Part shown: piece by piece, positions 1 to 9,029 of the stretch
How the letters are laid out: every line of letters begins with the position of its first letter
How positions within the stretch are numbered: the first letter of the stretch is position 1
Assembly: GCA_021817255.1 (NCBI GenBank)
Contig: JAKAVO010000015.1
Location: 1-34,666, forward strand
Length of the DNA: 34,666 nucleotides
Source of the DNA: Thermoplasmata archaeon
Lineage (GTDB): Archaea; Thermoplasmatota; Thermoplasmata; Thermoplasmatales; Thermoplasmataceae
Direction: 5' to 3'
The notes under the pieces: generated by a model
What the model saw: only the letters and a program-made list of their open reading frames with translations
What the model was told of the DNA's origin: nothing
Databases searched by the model: none
Made by a program: the position numbers and the translations under genes

Positions 1-1
1 A

Positions 2-1471
2 GTCCTTGAGGCAAATAAGGAAGGGCTAATAAGTGGAATGAAGGACCTTGGAGGAGGCGGGCTGTCAAGTGCTGCAGGAGAAATGTGCCTTGCAGGAGGC
101 GCAGGCGGTGAAATACACCTTGACAAGGTATTCCTGAAGGAAGAGGGCATGCTCCCATGGGAAATATGGGTAAGCGAAAGCCAGGAAAGGATGCTTCTTG
201 CAGTAAGGCAGGAAAACATTGAAGAACTATTCAGCATATTTGAAAAGTGGGATCTGCCCTGCAGCATAATAGGCAGATCAGTTCCGGGAAAGCGGATGAA
301 ACTTTTCTTCAAGAAAGATCTTGTAATGAACCTCTCCCTGAATTTTCTAACATCCGGGCCTTTATACTCTAAACCTTATTTTAACAGCAAAAATGAAACA
401 CGTTCCATGGTTTACTTCAGTGATCCGAAATCCCTGGAAGAAGAAGTTATCAGTGTTATCAAAGATTTTAACAACAGTGGCAAGTTCCCGGTCATAAGGC
501 AGTATGATCATACAGTAAGGGGAAACACTGTCCAGAAACCTTTCTCTGGCAGGCCTAACCTGGAGACGCATACAGACTCATCAGTTCTGAGAATGGACGA
601 TGATTCATTATACGGGCTGAGCCTTTCATCCGGTTCATCAGTAAATGCAACACAGATAGACGCGTATACAGGAACAATGTGGACAATGGCAAAGAGATTC
701 AGGAATCTGCTCTGTTCAGGTACAGATCCACACTCAGTCACAGATTCACTTAATTTTGGGAATCCAAATGACATGAATGTCATGATGCAGTTTAAAAACT
801 CCCTTGAAGCCATAAGGGATTTCTGCAAATTCTTCTCGTTGCCAGTAGTTGCTGGAAATGTGAGCCTTTACAACCACATAGGATCCAACAATATACCTCC
901 TGTCCCAAATATACTTATGATTGGCATAACAGACAACTACTCCCAAATATTCTCACCGGATTTCAAGGAAGAAGGTTCAACCCTCTATCTTTTAGGATCA
1001 AGCGGATACAGCCTTGCCGGAAGCCAGTACGCAAATATGAGGGAAGAAGATGCAGGTTCTCTGGAAAGAATTGATCTTGAAGAACTCTCCAGTTTCAGGA
1101 GGCTCATAATGAAATACAGATCTTCAGGTTTTGTAAATTCCATCCATGACGTTTCCACAGGAGGATTGATAATGACTCTGCTTGAAATGGGATTCGGATC
1201 TGGATTTGGATTTGAGGCAGACATTTCAGGCATATCACCTGCAAGGGTTTTGAACAAGCTTTTCTCCGAGGCAGGAAACAGGTTTGTATTCGAAGTGAAG
1301 AATGGGAGAGAATCAGAATTTGAGGAGGCTTTCAAGGGTGTTCTCACCAGGAAGATAGGAAGGGTCAGTGGAAAGGAAGCGGTTTTAACAAATGATGGGC
1401 AGGTTATTTTCAGCAAAGAAATTGACTTGCTCAGATCCATTTGGGAAAGAGGGCTTGAAACAATAGTTTGA
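2..1471 (+). CDS. purL: Phosphoribosylformylglycinamidine synthase subunit PurL, 3' part
   Basis: PurL makes formylglycinamidine ribonucleotide from FGAR, glutamine-derived ammonia and ATP in de novo purine synthesis. The reading frame is open to the left edge, so the N-terminal part lies outside; about 490 residues remain of a protein usually near 750. The visible part opens with the glycine-rich motif DLGGGGLSSAAGEM of the PurL/PurM ATP-binding fold. It then has the second AIRS-like half, including VVAGNVSLYN and IHDVSTGGL near the C-terminus. The stop at 1469-1471 overlaps the ATG of the next small gene (TGATG), which suggests translational coupling. No truncation or frameshift is seen inside the visible part. 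Family assignment is secure. Confidence 0.96.
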   Translation, partial: VLEANKEGLISGMKDLGGGGLSSAAGEMCLAGGAGGEIHLDKVFLKEEGMLPWEIWVSESQERMLLAVRQENIEELFSIFEKWDLPCSIIGRSVPGKRMKLFFKKDLVMNLSLNFLTSGPLYSKPYFNSKNETRSMVYFSDPKSLEEEVISVIKDFNNSGKFPVIRQYDHTVRGNTVQKPFSGRPNLETHTDSSVLRMDDDSLYGLSLSSGSSVNATQIDAYTGTMWTMAKRFRNLLCSGTDPHSVTDSLNFGNPNDMNVMMQFKNSLEAIRDFCKFFSLPVVAGNVSLYNHIGSNNIPPVPNILMIGITDNYSQIFSPDFKEEGSTLYLLGSSGYSLAGSQYANMREEDAGSLERIDLEELSSFRRLIMKYRSSGFVNSIHDVSTGGLIMTLLEMGFGSGFGFEADISGISPARVLNKLFSEAGNRFVFEVKNGRESEFEEAFKGVLTRKIGRVSGKEAVLTNDGQVIFSKEIDLLRSIWERGLETIV

Positions 1472-1734
1472 TGGTTGATATGAAAGATTTTGAAAAAATA
1501 TCGAATTTTATAGAAAGCAGGAATGTGACAGTTGCGGGGACATACAGGTATAATTTTGACGCTGCAAGAAGTTGCGGTGCCATTACTGTATTTCAGGGAA
1601 AAAACATAAATGATGAATCCTTTGAAGTCTACTCAGAATTGCTTGAATGCGGGCTTGATGAGGAGAACTTCAAAACAAGGTTCAATAAAGTATGTGATGA
1701 AGTGGAAAAAGGAATACTTGACGTCAGTTTTTGA
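1471..1734 (+). CDS. Small conserved-looking protein of unknown function after purL
   Basis: An 87-residue soluble, acidic protein that I do not recognise. Its ATG overlaps the purL stop codon by one base; in-frame alternatives are TTG at 1468 and ATG at 1480. The sequence has a mixed alpha/beta pattern, with a strand-like VTVAGTYRYNF followed by a CGAITVF strand and a helical acidic C-terminus. There is no signal peptide or membrane segment. PurS, the usual small PurL partner, is about this size, but I see no convincing PurS pattern. The 3' end overlaps the convergent ribK stop by 11 bp. Coupling to purL suggests a role in or near purine synthesis, which is inference only. Confidence 0.7.
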   Translation: MVDMKDFEKISNFIESRNVTVAGTYRYNFDAARSCGAITVFQGKNINDESFEVYSELLECGLDEENFKTRFNKVCDEVEKGILDVSF

Positions 1735-2413
1735 TTGAAAAGCCAATCTTTATTGAGTCTCCATCCTTCAGGGACAGCCTTTCCCTTAGAAATTCCGAGC
1801 TTATCACTTCAATAACGTCTTTATACACAGATCTGTATGGAAAGATGGCAGCGCATTCTATCCCGTCTATTTTGCACTGGAAAGCCTTAACATCGCCATA
1901 GGTCCTGTCATCAGATTCAAACCCTTCTATGAGAATTCCTTCGTTTGCCCTCAGCATTCGCAATTTCGCCTCATCTTCAGGAAGAATCCTGACATTCAGC
2001 GTCCCGGGATATGGTATAATCTCGAGTTTTTCAGAAAATTGAACAACATAAGGTTTCTTCGACACATAATATCTGCCTTCTCCAAGTCCGGAGCTTACTG
2101 TTCCAGAAATGGTGAAGTTTTCAATTATTCCAAGAAGGTCCGACAGTTCAGCAATCTCTTCATAAAGCGCATTTATTCCCTTTTCGCTCACTGTTATGCT
2201 CTGTTTCTTGCCCGAAATAACCCTGCTTATCAGTCCCTCGTTTTCCATCTTGATAAGGAGCCTGGAAGCTGTTTGCTGGCTTGTCAGCATCATTTTTCCA
2301 AGTTCGGAGGAGCTTATCCTTATGCTGCTTCTTTTCTTTTTTATCCTTGCAAGATTTTTAAGTGCCCCGTATTCATCGTAGGAAAGATCTTCTTCCCTTT
2401 TTGTTACTGCCAT
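1724..2413 (-). CDS. ribK: CTP-dependent riboflavin kinase with N-terminal winged helix
   Basis: Archaeal RibK phosphorylates riboflavin to FMN using CTP instead of ATP. The 229-residue protein has an N-terminal winged-helix DNA-binding domain (about residues 10-90, MarR-like, with SSELGKMMLTSQQTASRLL). The kinase domain follows from about residue 97. It carries the family signature SGLGEGRYYVS and the PYPGTLNV nucleotide-binding loop. Fusion of the HTH to the kinase is common in archaea and suggests FMN-related autoregulation. It is the last gene of the aIF2-beta / PIN / ribK leftward operon and its ATG overlaps the end of the PIN gene by 10 bp. Confidence 0.93.
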   Translation of the reverse strand: MAVTKREEDLSYDEYGALKNLARIKKKRSSIRISSSELGKMMLTSQQTASRLLIKMENEGLISRVISGKKQSITVSEKGINALYEEIAELSDLLGIIENFTISGTVSSGLGEGRYYVSKKPYVVQFSEKLEIIPYPGTLNVRILPEDEAKLRMLRANEGILIEGFESDDRTYGDVKAFQCKIDGIECAAIFPYRSVYKDVIEVISSEFLRERLSLKDGDSIKIGFSIKN

Positions 2414-2757
2414 CCTATTTTCCTCCCGTCTTGAAGAGTAAGTGTTTTCAAGTTCAAATCCGTTGCCCTTTTGAGCAGATTTTTGTCACTGGACAATAAA
2501 CACATTTCATGCCTTTTGCAGGTATCAAGAATGCAGTCATCCCCGCTGCCCTTTCCATCAACGACCTTGATATTTCTGAAAAGTTCAAGGGCTATTTTTG
2601 CATTTACATTCTGCCGTGATAAACCTTCAAGCTCCGCCAAAACACAATTGTTCAAATAAGGTTCAGCTTTTCCATCAAATAACCTGAGTTCCATCAGCAG
2701 GTCTATTTTCTGCTTTACTGAATAAAGTATTATGTTGGTATCTATCAGAACTTTAAT
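2404..2757 (-). CDS. PIN-domain ribonuclease, apparent AUU start codon
   Basis: A 117-residue PIN-domain protein of the archaeal Fcf1/VapC-like type, predicted to be a Mg-dependent RNase. The acidic site is D6 (LIDTN), E42 (LAELEGL), D73/D74 (SGDDCIL) and D91 (SSDKNL). The first ATG in frame is at 2694, but starting there would remove D6 and the first strand. Upstream, the frame is open only to a TGA at 2761-2763, with no ATG, GTG or TTG. The best start is ATT at 2755-2757, giving (M)KVLIDTN. It overlaps the aIF2-beta stop codon and sits 8 nt after a GAGGT Shine-Dalgarno site. An ancestral ATG mutated to ATT is the simplest reading. Domain call is strong; start codon is inference. Confidence 0.82.
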   Translation of the reverse strand: MKVLIDTNIILYSVKQKIDLLMELRLFDGKAEPYLNNCVLAELEGLSRQNVNAKIALELFRNIKVVDGKGSGDDCILDTCKRHEMCLLSSDKNLLKRATDLNLKTLTLQDGRKIGWQ

Positions 2758-3370
2758 CCTTCACTACCTCTGCTATAGCTGTGTTATCCCTGATCTTCTT
2801 CACAAGAACTTTTACTGTCTGCCCTTTCTTGACTCCAGGCACAATGATGTTTGTTCCGTAAAGTTTTGTCCTCCCTTCACCGGATCTTCCTATGGACTCT
2901 ATTGTTACAGTATATTTTTTGTTCTCCCTGATTTCATCCCTGTCAATCATTATTTCCCTTGACATGTTAATGGGGTGCTGTGCTCCGCATGCCTTGCATG
3001 AAATGAGGCTTACCCTTGCTTCCCTGACTATTTCTGTATCAGGGGAATTGCACTCATAACATCTCACATACACATTCATGTACTGTTCCATCTTGTTGTT
3101 AAAATCCTCTTCTGAGATCTTCCTGTTTATAATCAGCCTTCTTCCGTCCGTGGTCATTCCAATTCCGAATTCCTTTGTAAGAAACTTTGAAACATCCTTT
3201 GGATCCCTGTTTATTACTTCAATAATATCCATATAATTTCTTACAACCGTGACTTTTCCCTCTTCCATTATCACTGCCTTGGGAATTTTTAACCTGTCCT
3301 GGCTTACAGTTGCCTTTGCCAGCACGTCTGAAGCCTTTGAAAGCATTTTTTCATAATCATCAATATCCAT
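2753..3370 (-). CDS. eif2b: Translation initiation factor aIF2 subunit beta with TRAM domain
   Basis: The beta subunit of archaeal aIF2, which delivers initiator Met-tRNA to the small ribosomal subunit with the alpha and gamma subunits. An N-terminal helix for gamma binding is followed by the central alpha/beta domain with KFLTKEFGIGM. A four-cysteine zinc ribbon (CYEC and CKAC) comes next, and a C-terminal TRAM domain of about 60 residues (TVTIESIGRSGEGRTKLYG), a fusion typical of some euryarchaea. I prefer the ATG at 3370 (MDIDDYEKML), which lies about 25 bp after the TATA-like AGTTAATAA at 3391-3399; an in-frame ATG at 3385 is also possible. First gene of the leftward operon with the PIN nuclease and ribK. 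Confidence 0.95.
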   Translation of the reverse strand: MDIDDYEKMLSKASDVLAKATVSQDRLKIPKAVIMEEGKVTVVRNYMDIIEVINRDPKDVSKFLTKEFGIGMTTDGRRLIINRKISEEDFNNKMEQYMNVYVRCYECNSPDTEIVREARVSLISCKACGAQHPINMSREIMIDRDEIRENKKYTVTIESIGRSGEGRTKLYGTNIIVPGVKKGQTVKVLVKKIRDNTAIAEVVKD

Positions 3371-3479
3371 AATGCAGTATATCATATGGCTTTATTAACT
3401 TAAACGTAAATATTGCTTCCTGCTAGCATTATATATGGTTAAATTTTTAACTAATCCAGTATAAGGGAAACGTTTAATT
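3371..3479. promoter_or_regulatory. Divergent promoter region between aIF2-beta and ileS
   Basis: AT-rich spacer holding the start signals for both genes. A TATA-like AGTTAATAAA (minus strand, 3391-3400) lies about 25 bp from the aIF2-beta ATG at 3370. ATTATATATGG (3428-3438) and TTAAATTTTTAA (3439-3450) are candidate TATA elements for ileS. No other structure was seen. Confidence 0.5.
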
Positions 3480-6400
3480 ATGGTATTTTCACCTATCGAA
3501 GCCGGGAAAAATCAAAAGGACATTGGAAACGAAGTACTGAGCTACTGGAATCAGCAAGGAGTTTACAGAACCATAAACGACATTAGAAAGAATGGAAAGG
3601 ATTTCATATTTCTGGAAGGGCCGCCAACTGCAAATGGTGTCCCTCACGTAGGGCACGCCTTAACGCGGGCCATCAAGGATACTGTACTTAGATATAAAAC
3701 AATGATGGGCTACAACATAAAGCGGAGGGATGCAGGATGGGACTGCCATGGCCTGCCTGTTGAGCTGGAAGCAGAAAAGAAGTTTGGCTTTAAGAACAAG
3801 GCAGACATTGAAAGATATGGTGTGGACAAATTCAATGAATATTGCAGGGGCAGCGTATTCAAATATGTTGAGGAATGGCTTGAGGTGGATGACAAGCTCG
3901 GGTTCTGGATCGATCATGACAATGCTTATGTTACACTGAAAAAGGACTACATGGAAAGTGAATGGTGGGCCCTTAAATCATTATTTGAAAAAGGCATCCT
4001 GTACAAAGATTACAGGATCTCCCCTTATTGCCCAAGATGTGGAACAACACTGAGTTCCCACGAACTTGCCCAGGGGTATAAGGACACTAAAGATCTGTCA
4101 GTTTATGCGAAATTCAGGCTGGATGATGGAAGATTCGTTCTGGCATGGACGACAACTCCCTGGACCCTTCCTTCCAATATGTTCCTGGCAGTAAATGAGA
4201 ATGTGGATTACTGCGAGGTAAGCTTCAACAAAGAGTCCTATATAGTTGCAGAGAATCTTGCAAAACCAATATTCCAGGGCAATTTTGAGATAAAAAGAGT
4301 CTTCAAGGGGAAAGAGCTCATAGGGCTGAAATACACAAGGCCAATAGAATTTGTGGAGCTGCCGGAAAATGCATGCGTGATAGTGCATGGAGACCACGTT
4401 ACTCTTGGCGAGGGTACAGGAATAGTCCATACAGCACCTGCATTCGGTTCAGAAGACTTTGAGATAGGAAAGCAGAGAAAAGTCAAGATAATAAATCCAG
4501 TTAACCTGCAGGGTAAATTTGAATATGAATCAATGCCATGGAATGGATTGTCGGTTAAAGATGCAGATCTGGAGATAGTCAAATTCCTTAAGGAGAGGAA
4601 TATGGCACTCAAAAGCGAGAAATATGAGCATTCATACCCTTTCTGCTATAGATGCGGAACACCACTTCTCTATTATCCAATCGATGCATGGTTCCTGGGT
4701 GTTTCATCTTTCAGGAAGGAACTGGTCGCAAACAATGAGAAAATAAACTGGGTGCCAGCGCATATAAAGAGTGGAAGATTTGGAAATTTCATTGAGGAAG
4801 CCAAAGACTGGAATCTTTCAAGAAACAGGTACTGGGGCACGCCACTCCCGGTGTGGACATGCAAAAATAACCATATGAAAGCCATAGGTTCGGTTGAAGA
4901 ATTGAAAAAACTGGGCGTGGAAGCAGAACTGAACGATCTCCACAGGCCTTATGTTGACAACGTAAAATTCAAATGCGACAAGTGCGGAGAAATAATGGAA
5001 AGAGAACCTTATGTAATCGATACATGGTTCGACTCCGGGTCAGCAACGTACGCTGCCACACATTACCCTTTCAACGGGGAAAAGAAACCTGACATACCGG
5101 TTTCATTCGTAACAGAGGGGATAGACCAGACAAGAGGATGGTTCTACACACTTCATGTTATAAGCACGCTTCTTTTTGGCTCAAACGCATATGAGAATGT
5201 TTTTTGCGCTGAGTTTATACTTGACTCACAGGGAAGAAAAATGAGCAAGAGCAAAGGAAATGGCGTTCTGGCGAAAGAATTAATTGAAAAATACGGTCCT
5301 GATCCGTCAAGGCTGTTCTTCTACACAACTGTGCCATGGAAACCCAAGCCTCTTGTTGACAAGGTTGTTAAGGAGGCTGAAACCAAGATTCTCGGCACAT
5401 TGCTGAATATATACACTTTCTTTGCATCAAATGCAAACCTTGACAATTACGATTTTAAGGGACTGACACAATCAGACAATGACCTGGACAGATGGCTTGT
5501 TTCAAGAGTCAACACTACCATAGCATCGGTCAGGAACTCAATGGATGTGTATGAATTCAGCCAGGCACAGTCTCTCATTGGTGATCTTATAGATGACACA
5601 TCAAATTTCTATCTCAGGCTTTCAAGGAGGAGATTCTGGGAAAACAGCAATGGCGGAAAGAAGGAAGATGCTTACAGCACCCTGTATTTTGCACTGGAAA
5701 GCATATGCAAAATGCTTGCGCCAATAGCTCCATTTACGACAGAATTTATATACAGGAAGCTGAATCCTGAGGCCCTCAGTGTCCACGCAGAACTTTTCCC
5801 GGAGGTTTCTTACAGCCTGATAGATCAGAACCTGGAAAACGAGATGGCCGTATCGAGGAAAGTGCTGGAAGCAGTAAGGAGAGGCAGGCAGGTTGCTTCT
5901 ATAAAGGGCAGGCAGCCATTGAAAGAGATACTCATAGAGGGTTCAAACGTGACAGAAAAAACACTTGTTCCTGTGAGAGAGGAAATCAACTGCGCAAACA
6001 TAAAATTCATAAATGAGGCTGAGAAGCCAGTCAAGACGTACCTTAGGCCTGTACTGGGCAAAGTTGCACCTGTACTCAAGGAGAAGATGAAGGAGTTCAA
6101 TAACTTCATACAGGAAATCAACGACTCGGGCGAGGCAAAATCATTTTCAAAGGGGACAGGAATTTCCTTTGAAGGTTATGAGTTGCCTGAAGGCTCCGTG
6201 GAAATACTTGAAGAAGTATCGCCAAATTACACTATGGTCTGTGAAGAAACATTTAACCTGTATATAAACAATGAACTTGACCACGGCCTTGAAGTGCAGG
6301 GAATGGCACGTGAGATAATCAGAAGGATACAGGTAATGAGGAAGGAGATGGACCTGCCCTATGATCAGCACATATTAGTTCAGATGGATGGTGACGAACT

Positions 6401-6560
6401 GGTGAAGGAGGCTGTGCATGAACTTGAGAAAACAATAAGATCAGAAACTCTCAGCGATAAGCTGGAAATCTCAAAAACATTCAGGGAAAATGGCAATTCA
6501 ATCAGTAAAAACTGGAATATAGACGGCAGGGAACTGATGCTGATGATCAGCAAAAATTGA
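3480..6560 (+). CDS. ileS: Isoleucyl-tRNA synthetase
   Basis: Class I aminoacyl-tRNA synthetase that charges tRNA-Ile. The length, 1026 residues, is normal for archaeal IleS. The HIGH motif reads HVGH at residues 56-59 after GPPTANGVP, and KMSKS is exact at residues 587-591. The editing (CP1) domain contains the threonine-rich AWTTTPWTLPSN. Zinc-type cysteine pairs are seen at CPRC, CYRC and CDKC. The anticodon-binding region holds LSRRRFW, and the long C-terminal extension is typical of the archaeal/eukaryotic type. The stop codon abuts the convergent thiL stop with no spacer, so both transcripts must terminate inside the opposite gene. Confidence 0.98.
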   Translation: MVFSPIEAGKNQKDIGNEVLSYWNQQGVYRTINDIRKNGKDFIFLEGPPTANGVPHVGHALTRAIKDTVLRYKTMMGYNIKRRDAGWDCHGLPVELEAEKKFGFKNKADIERYGVDKFNEYCRGSVFKYVEEWLEVDDKLGFWIDHDNAYVTLKKDYMESEWWALKSLFEKGILYKDYRISPYCPRCGTTLSSHELAQGYKDTKDLSVYAKFRLDDGRFVLAWTTTPWTLPSNMFLAVNENVDYCEVSFNKESYIVAENLAKPIFQGNFEIKRVFKGKELIGLKYTRPIEFVELPENACVIVHGDHVTLGEGTGIVHTAPAFGSEDFEIGKQRKVKIINPVNLQGKFEYESMPWNGLSVKDADLEIVKFLKERNMALKSEKYEHSYPFCYRCGTPLLYYPIDAWFLGVSSFRKELVANNEKINWVPAHIKSGRFGNFIEEAKDWNLSRNRYWGTPLPVWTCKNNHMKAIGSVEELKKLGVEAELNDLHRPYVDNVKFKCDKCGEIMEREPYVIDTWFDSGSATYAATHYPFNGEKKPDIPVSFVTEGIDQTRGWFYTLHVISTLLFGSNAYENVFCAEFILDSQGRKMSKSKGNGVLAKELIEKYGPDPSRLFFYTTVPWKPKPLVDKVVKEAETKILGTLLNIYTFFASNANLDNYDFKGLTQSDNDLDRWLVSRVNTTIASVRNSMDVYEFSQAQSLIGDLIDDTSNFYLRLSRRRFWENSNGGKKEDAYSTLYFALESICKMLAPIAPFTTEFIYRKLNPEALSVHAELFPEVSYSLIDQNLENEMAVSRKVLEAVRRGRQVASIKGRQPLKEILIEGSNVTEKTLVPVREEINCANIKFINEAEKPVKTYLRPVLGKVAPVLKEKMKEFNNFIQEINDSGEAKSFSKGTGISFEGYELPEGSVEILEEVSPNYTMVCEETFNLYINNELDHGLEVQGMAREIIRRIQVMRKEMDLPYDQHILVQMDGDELVKEAVHELEKTIRSETLSDKLEISKTFRENGNSISKNWNIDGRELMLMISKN

Positions 6561-7535
6561 TCAGTCGCCAGCCACGTCTTCCCTGTGGGAGAAATGTTCC
6601 CAGCCATTTCTGCTTATTTCTTCCCATCTTTCTCCATCAAAAATTATGTTGTCGCCCTTCCAGGTATTTCCTATGTAGCACACTTCAATGTTATTCTTTT
6701 CCATCTCTCTTGAAAACTCTCCGAAATGATCATTGTCTATTGTAAAGAGGAGTTCGTAATCCCCGCCAATGTTCATAGAGATTTCCCTCACCGGCACACC
6801 TGTCAGCTTGGAGACATTTTCAACAGAACTATCAGTTTTAACCTCATGCTCTACAATCCTGAAGCCAATGCCATAGTCGTGCTTCATCTGTGAAAGGCAG
6901 CCAAAAAGCCCATCAGAAAGATCCATCATGAATTTTGCACCCGATTTGCTTATTGTTTCAGCCACATCAAGCCTTGGCTTAATGTCAAGCATTCTTCTTG
7001 AAGATTCCCTGATGTCAATTCCATTCTTGTATGAAATGTAAGCTGCGCCGACCTTACCTGCGGAGCCAGTCATGCATAAGATCTGATCCGGTGCAATTTC
7101 TGACCTTTTTCTTACAAGCTTTTTCTTCTGTCTTCCTATGCAGAACCCAACAAATATATTTTCCGCTGTTTCCTTGGTGTCTCCTCCAATATACTCAACA
7201 CCGTGCTCATTGAGTATGCCTGCCAGCCCTCTGGAGAATTCGTCAAGGTATTCTATCTCCATATCCTTTTTCAGGTTATAGTTTGCCATAAAGCTTTTCG
7301 GAATACCTGCCATCGCCGCTATATCACTCAGGTTTACAGCACCGAAAAACCTTCCCGCCTCGTATGGAGTTGCAAGTTCAGGAATATGGCTCTTCTCACT
7401 TATGGAATCTGTGGTAAACAACAGGTACTCATCCTTTAATTCAATCAATGAACAGTCATCCGGGTCCTGCGATATATTTCCGGACGAAAATATTCTTTCT
7501 ATTATCTTCCGCTCACCCAGATTCCCAAGCTTCAT
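6561..7535 (-). CDS. thiL: Thiamine-monophosphate kinase
   Basis: ThiL phosphorylates thiamine monophosphate to the cofactor thiamine diphosphate. The 324-residue protein has the ThiL/PurM fold landmarks in order: LLFTTDSISEKSH (Mg/substrate aspartate), GRFFGAVNLSDIAAMAG, YIGGDTKE, MMDLSDGLFGCL and IGGDYELLF. The length is normal. Its ATG overlaps the stop of the upstream archaeosine gene by one base (TGATG), so the two are likely co-translated. There is no obvious functional link between the two products. The 3' end abuts ileS tail to tail. Confidence 0.95.
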   Translation of the reverse strand: MKLGNLGERKIIERIFSSGNISQDPDDCSLIELKDEYLLFTTDSISEKSHIPELATPYEAGRFFGAVNLSDIAAMAGIPKSFMANYNLKKDMEIEYLDEFSRGLAGILNEHGVEYIGGDTKETAENIFVGFCIGRQKKKLVRKRSEIAPDQILCMTGSAGKVGAAYISYKNGIDIRESSRRMLDIKPRLDVAETISKSGAKFMMDLSDGLFGCLSQMKHDYGIGFRIVEHEVKTDSSVENVSKLTGVPVREISMNIGGDYELLFTIDNDHFGEFSREMEKNNIEVCYIGNTWKGDNIIFDGERWEEISRNGWEHFSHREDVAGD

Positions 7536-8593
7536 CAGATCTTCACCGAGCCCGCTGAAATCTTTCTTATGAATGAATCCAGATCGTACTGTACTGGAAT
7601 TCTTGATTCATTCGCCAGATGGGAAAAATATTTCCTCTTGTCTCCCCTATCATAATACTCCTGCAATTCCCCGAAATCCTGGCTCAGGGATGCTTTGAAA
7701 ATAATATTCACAAGTTCCCTGTCATGATCATCATTATGGGAACCCCTTTCCCTGTCACCGCCTGTTGGATATGACAATACATCAGCCTGTACATCCTGTG
7801 TTTCCAGGAGAACCCTTGCAACGCTCCACAACCATGGAGGCCTGTACTCTCCTCTTTTCCACAGTTTTTCTACCAGCGTGTTTTTCTGAATGTTCATGGG
7901 GTTAACGGATATGTCAGTTGAATAAGGTGCGCAGTCTCTTACAGATTTGATTGAATCGAGCACAGCCTCTTCCTCTGGCATGAATGGCGGTTTCAGCAGC
8001 AAATAAGATCGTAGTTCTATGTCACTTTTCTGGAGGACTTTTGCTGCTTTTACAAATTTTGAAAAATTTGTCCCTTTGTTAACCATATTTTTAACAACAT
8101 AATCGTTTGAGCTTTCAACACCAATGGCAATTCTGGTATCTATGCCATAAGATTTCATCTCCTCCATGGTTTTTTCAGTAACATATTCTGTTCTTGATTC
8201 AACGAGTATCTTTTCAACTTTATCAGACATCCTCTTCATGAAATAATCAAAAGCTTCCTTTGGCACCTCTCTTCTGTCAAGGAAACTTCCCGATGTGAAA
8301 ATTTTGAGTATCTTTGTATTTTCCATGAAATCATAAGCCTTGTCTATCTGCGTCTTCAGATTGCCCACCCCAACATTTGTATTTACATCGTTAAAATATC
8401 CGCACATAGAGCACGAGGAGAAATCATACCATGAACATCCTCTTGTCCTGAATATTACAACAGTGGTAGGTTCGGGCTTGCCTCTAAGCCTGTCCATTTC
8501 ATTCCACATTGAAACGGGGCTGTTCCTGTCGGTCTCCCGTTCCCTGGATGGCATCAGGGTTTTTACCTCAGCTGCCAGTTCTCTATTTATCAT
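7535..8593 (-). CDS. raSEA: Archaeosine biosynthesis radical SAM protein (RaSEA)
   Basis: RaSEA works with ArcS to turn the lysine adduct of preQ0 at position 15 of tRNA into archaeosine by radical chemistry. The 352-residue protein has an N-terminal radical SAM cluster site with C53, C61 and C64 (C-x7-C-x2-C in RGCSWYDFSSCSMCGY). This is followed by a TIM-barrel pattern (IFTSGSFLD, ESRTEYV, IAIGVESS), close to the Elp3-like branch. The C-terminal part with ISVNPMNIQKNTLVEKLW matches the RaSEA family. It is the first gene of a two-gene operon with thiL. ArcS itself is not in the window. Confidence 0.9.
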   Translation of the reverse strand: MINRELAAEVKTLMPSRERETDRNSPVSMWNEMDRLRGKPEPTTVVIFRTRGCSWYDFSSCSMCGYFNDVNTNVGVGNLKTQIDKAYDFMENTKILKIFTSGSFLDRREVPKEAFDYFMKRMSDKVEKILVESRTEYVTEKTMEEMKSYGIDTRIAIGVESSNDYVVKNMVNKGTNFSKFVKAAKVLQKSDIELRSYLLLKPPFMPEEEAVLDSIKSVRDCAPYSTDISVNPMNIQKNTLVEKLWKRGEYRPPWLWSVARVLLETQDVQADVLSYPTGGDRERGSHNDDHDRELVNIIFKASLSQDFGELQEYYDRGDKRKYFSHLANESRIPVQYDLDSFIRKISAGSVKI

Positions 8594-8683
8594 TTACACC
8601 CCATGTCCATGATTCAGTTAAGTTTTATGATTTAATTTTCATCAACCTGAACGCACATAGATTTTCCCGGCCCTTATTAAAAA

Positions 8684-8693
8684 TATTTTTAAG
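8684..8693 (+). promoter_or_regulatory. TATA box for rps17e
   Basis: TATTTTTAAG centred 28 bp before the rps17e ATG. No Shine-Dalgarno sequence lies in between, consistent with a leaderless or nearly leaderless transcript. Confidence 0.55.
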
Positions 8694-8716
8694 CTAGTTG
8701 ACATATCCCCAGATAT

Positions 8717-8950
8717 ATGGGAAGCATCAGGCCACAATATGTAAAAAAGATTGCAATAGATCTTGCAAGTTCCAAGCCAGAATTATTTTCAGAAAATTTC
8801 CACAAAAACAAGGAAGTACTTAAAACAGTCATCGCAGGGGCCTCAAAAAAGGACTTCAATGAAATAACCGGATATGCAACGAGATACATGATCAAAAAGA
8901 GGCACAGGACAGAAAAGGAAGCAGAATTTACCGGTGAAGTTGTAGAGTAA
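8717..8950 (+). CDS. rps17e: 30S ribosomal protein S17e
   Basis: Small-subunit ribosomal protein found only in archaea and eukaryotes. The 77 residues show the family pattern: an MGSIRPQYVKKIA start, an ELFSENFHKNKEVL helix and an ITGYATRYMIKKRH basic tail. The last 13 residues form a short acidic extension. It stands alone on the plus strand, divergent from the archaeosine operon and 79 bp ahead of the hydrogenase-related operon. Confidence 0.92.
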   Translation: MGSIRPQYVKKIAIDLASSKPELFSENFHKNKEVLKTVIAGASKKDFNEITGYATRYMIKKRHRTEKEAEFTGEVVE

Positions 8951-9029
8951 TTGCCATCGAAGGCTATGACGTTAGCCTTTAAACGCCCTCCGGCTGATAA
9001 CGTCTGACATTAAATCAGGTAGAATTTAC
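8951..9029 (+). promoter_or_regulatory. Leader/promoter with two mutually exclusive hairpins before the Ehr-type operon
   Basis: Two 7-bp perfect inverted repeats overlap. AAGGCTA (8960-8966) pairs with TAGCCTT (8973-8979), and GACGTTA (8968-8974) pairs with TAACGTC (8998-9004). Both cannot form together. A TATA-like TTTAAA (8978-8983) lies inside the second dyad, about 25 bp before a likely transcription start near 9006. AGGT at 9017-9020 may be the Shine-Dalgarno site for the ATG at 9030. This could be an operator around the promoter, or a terminator for rps17e. Confidence 0.45.
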
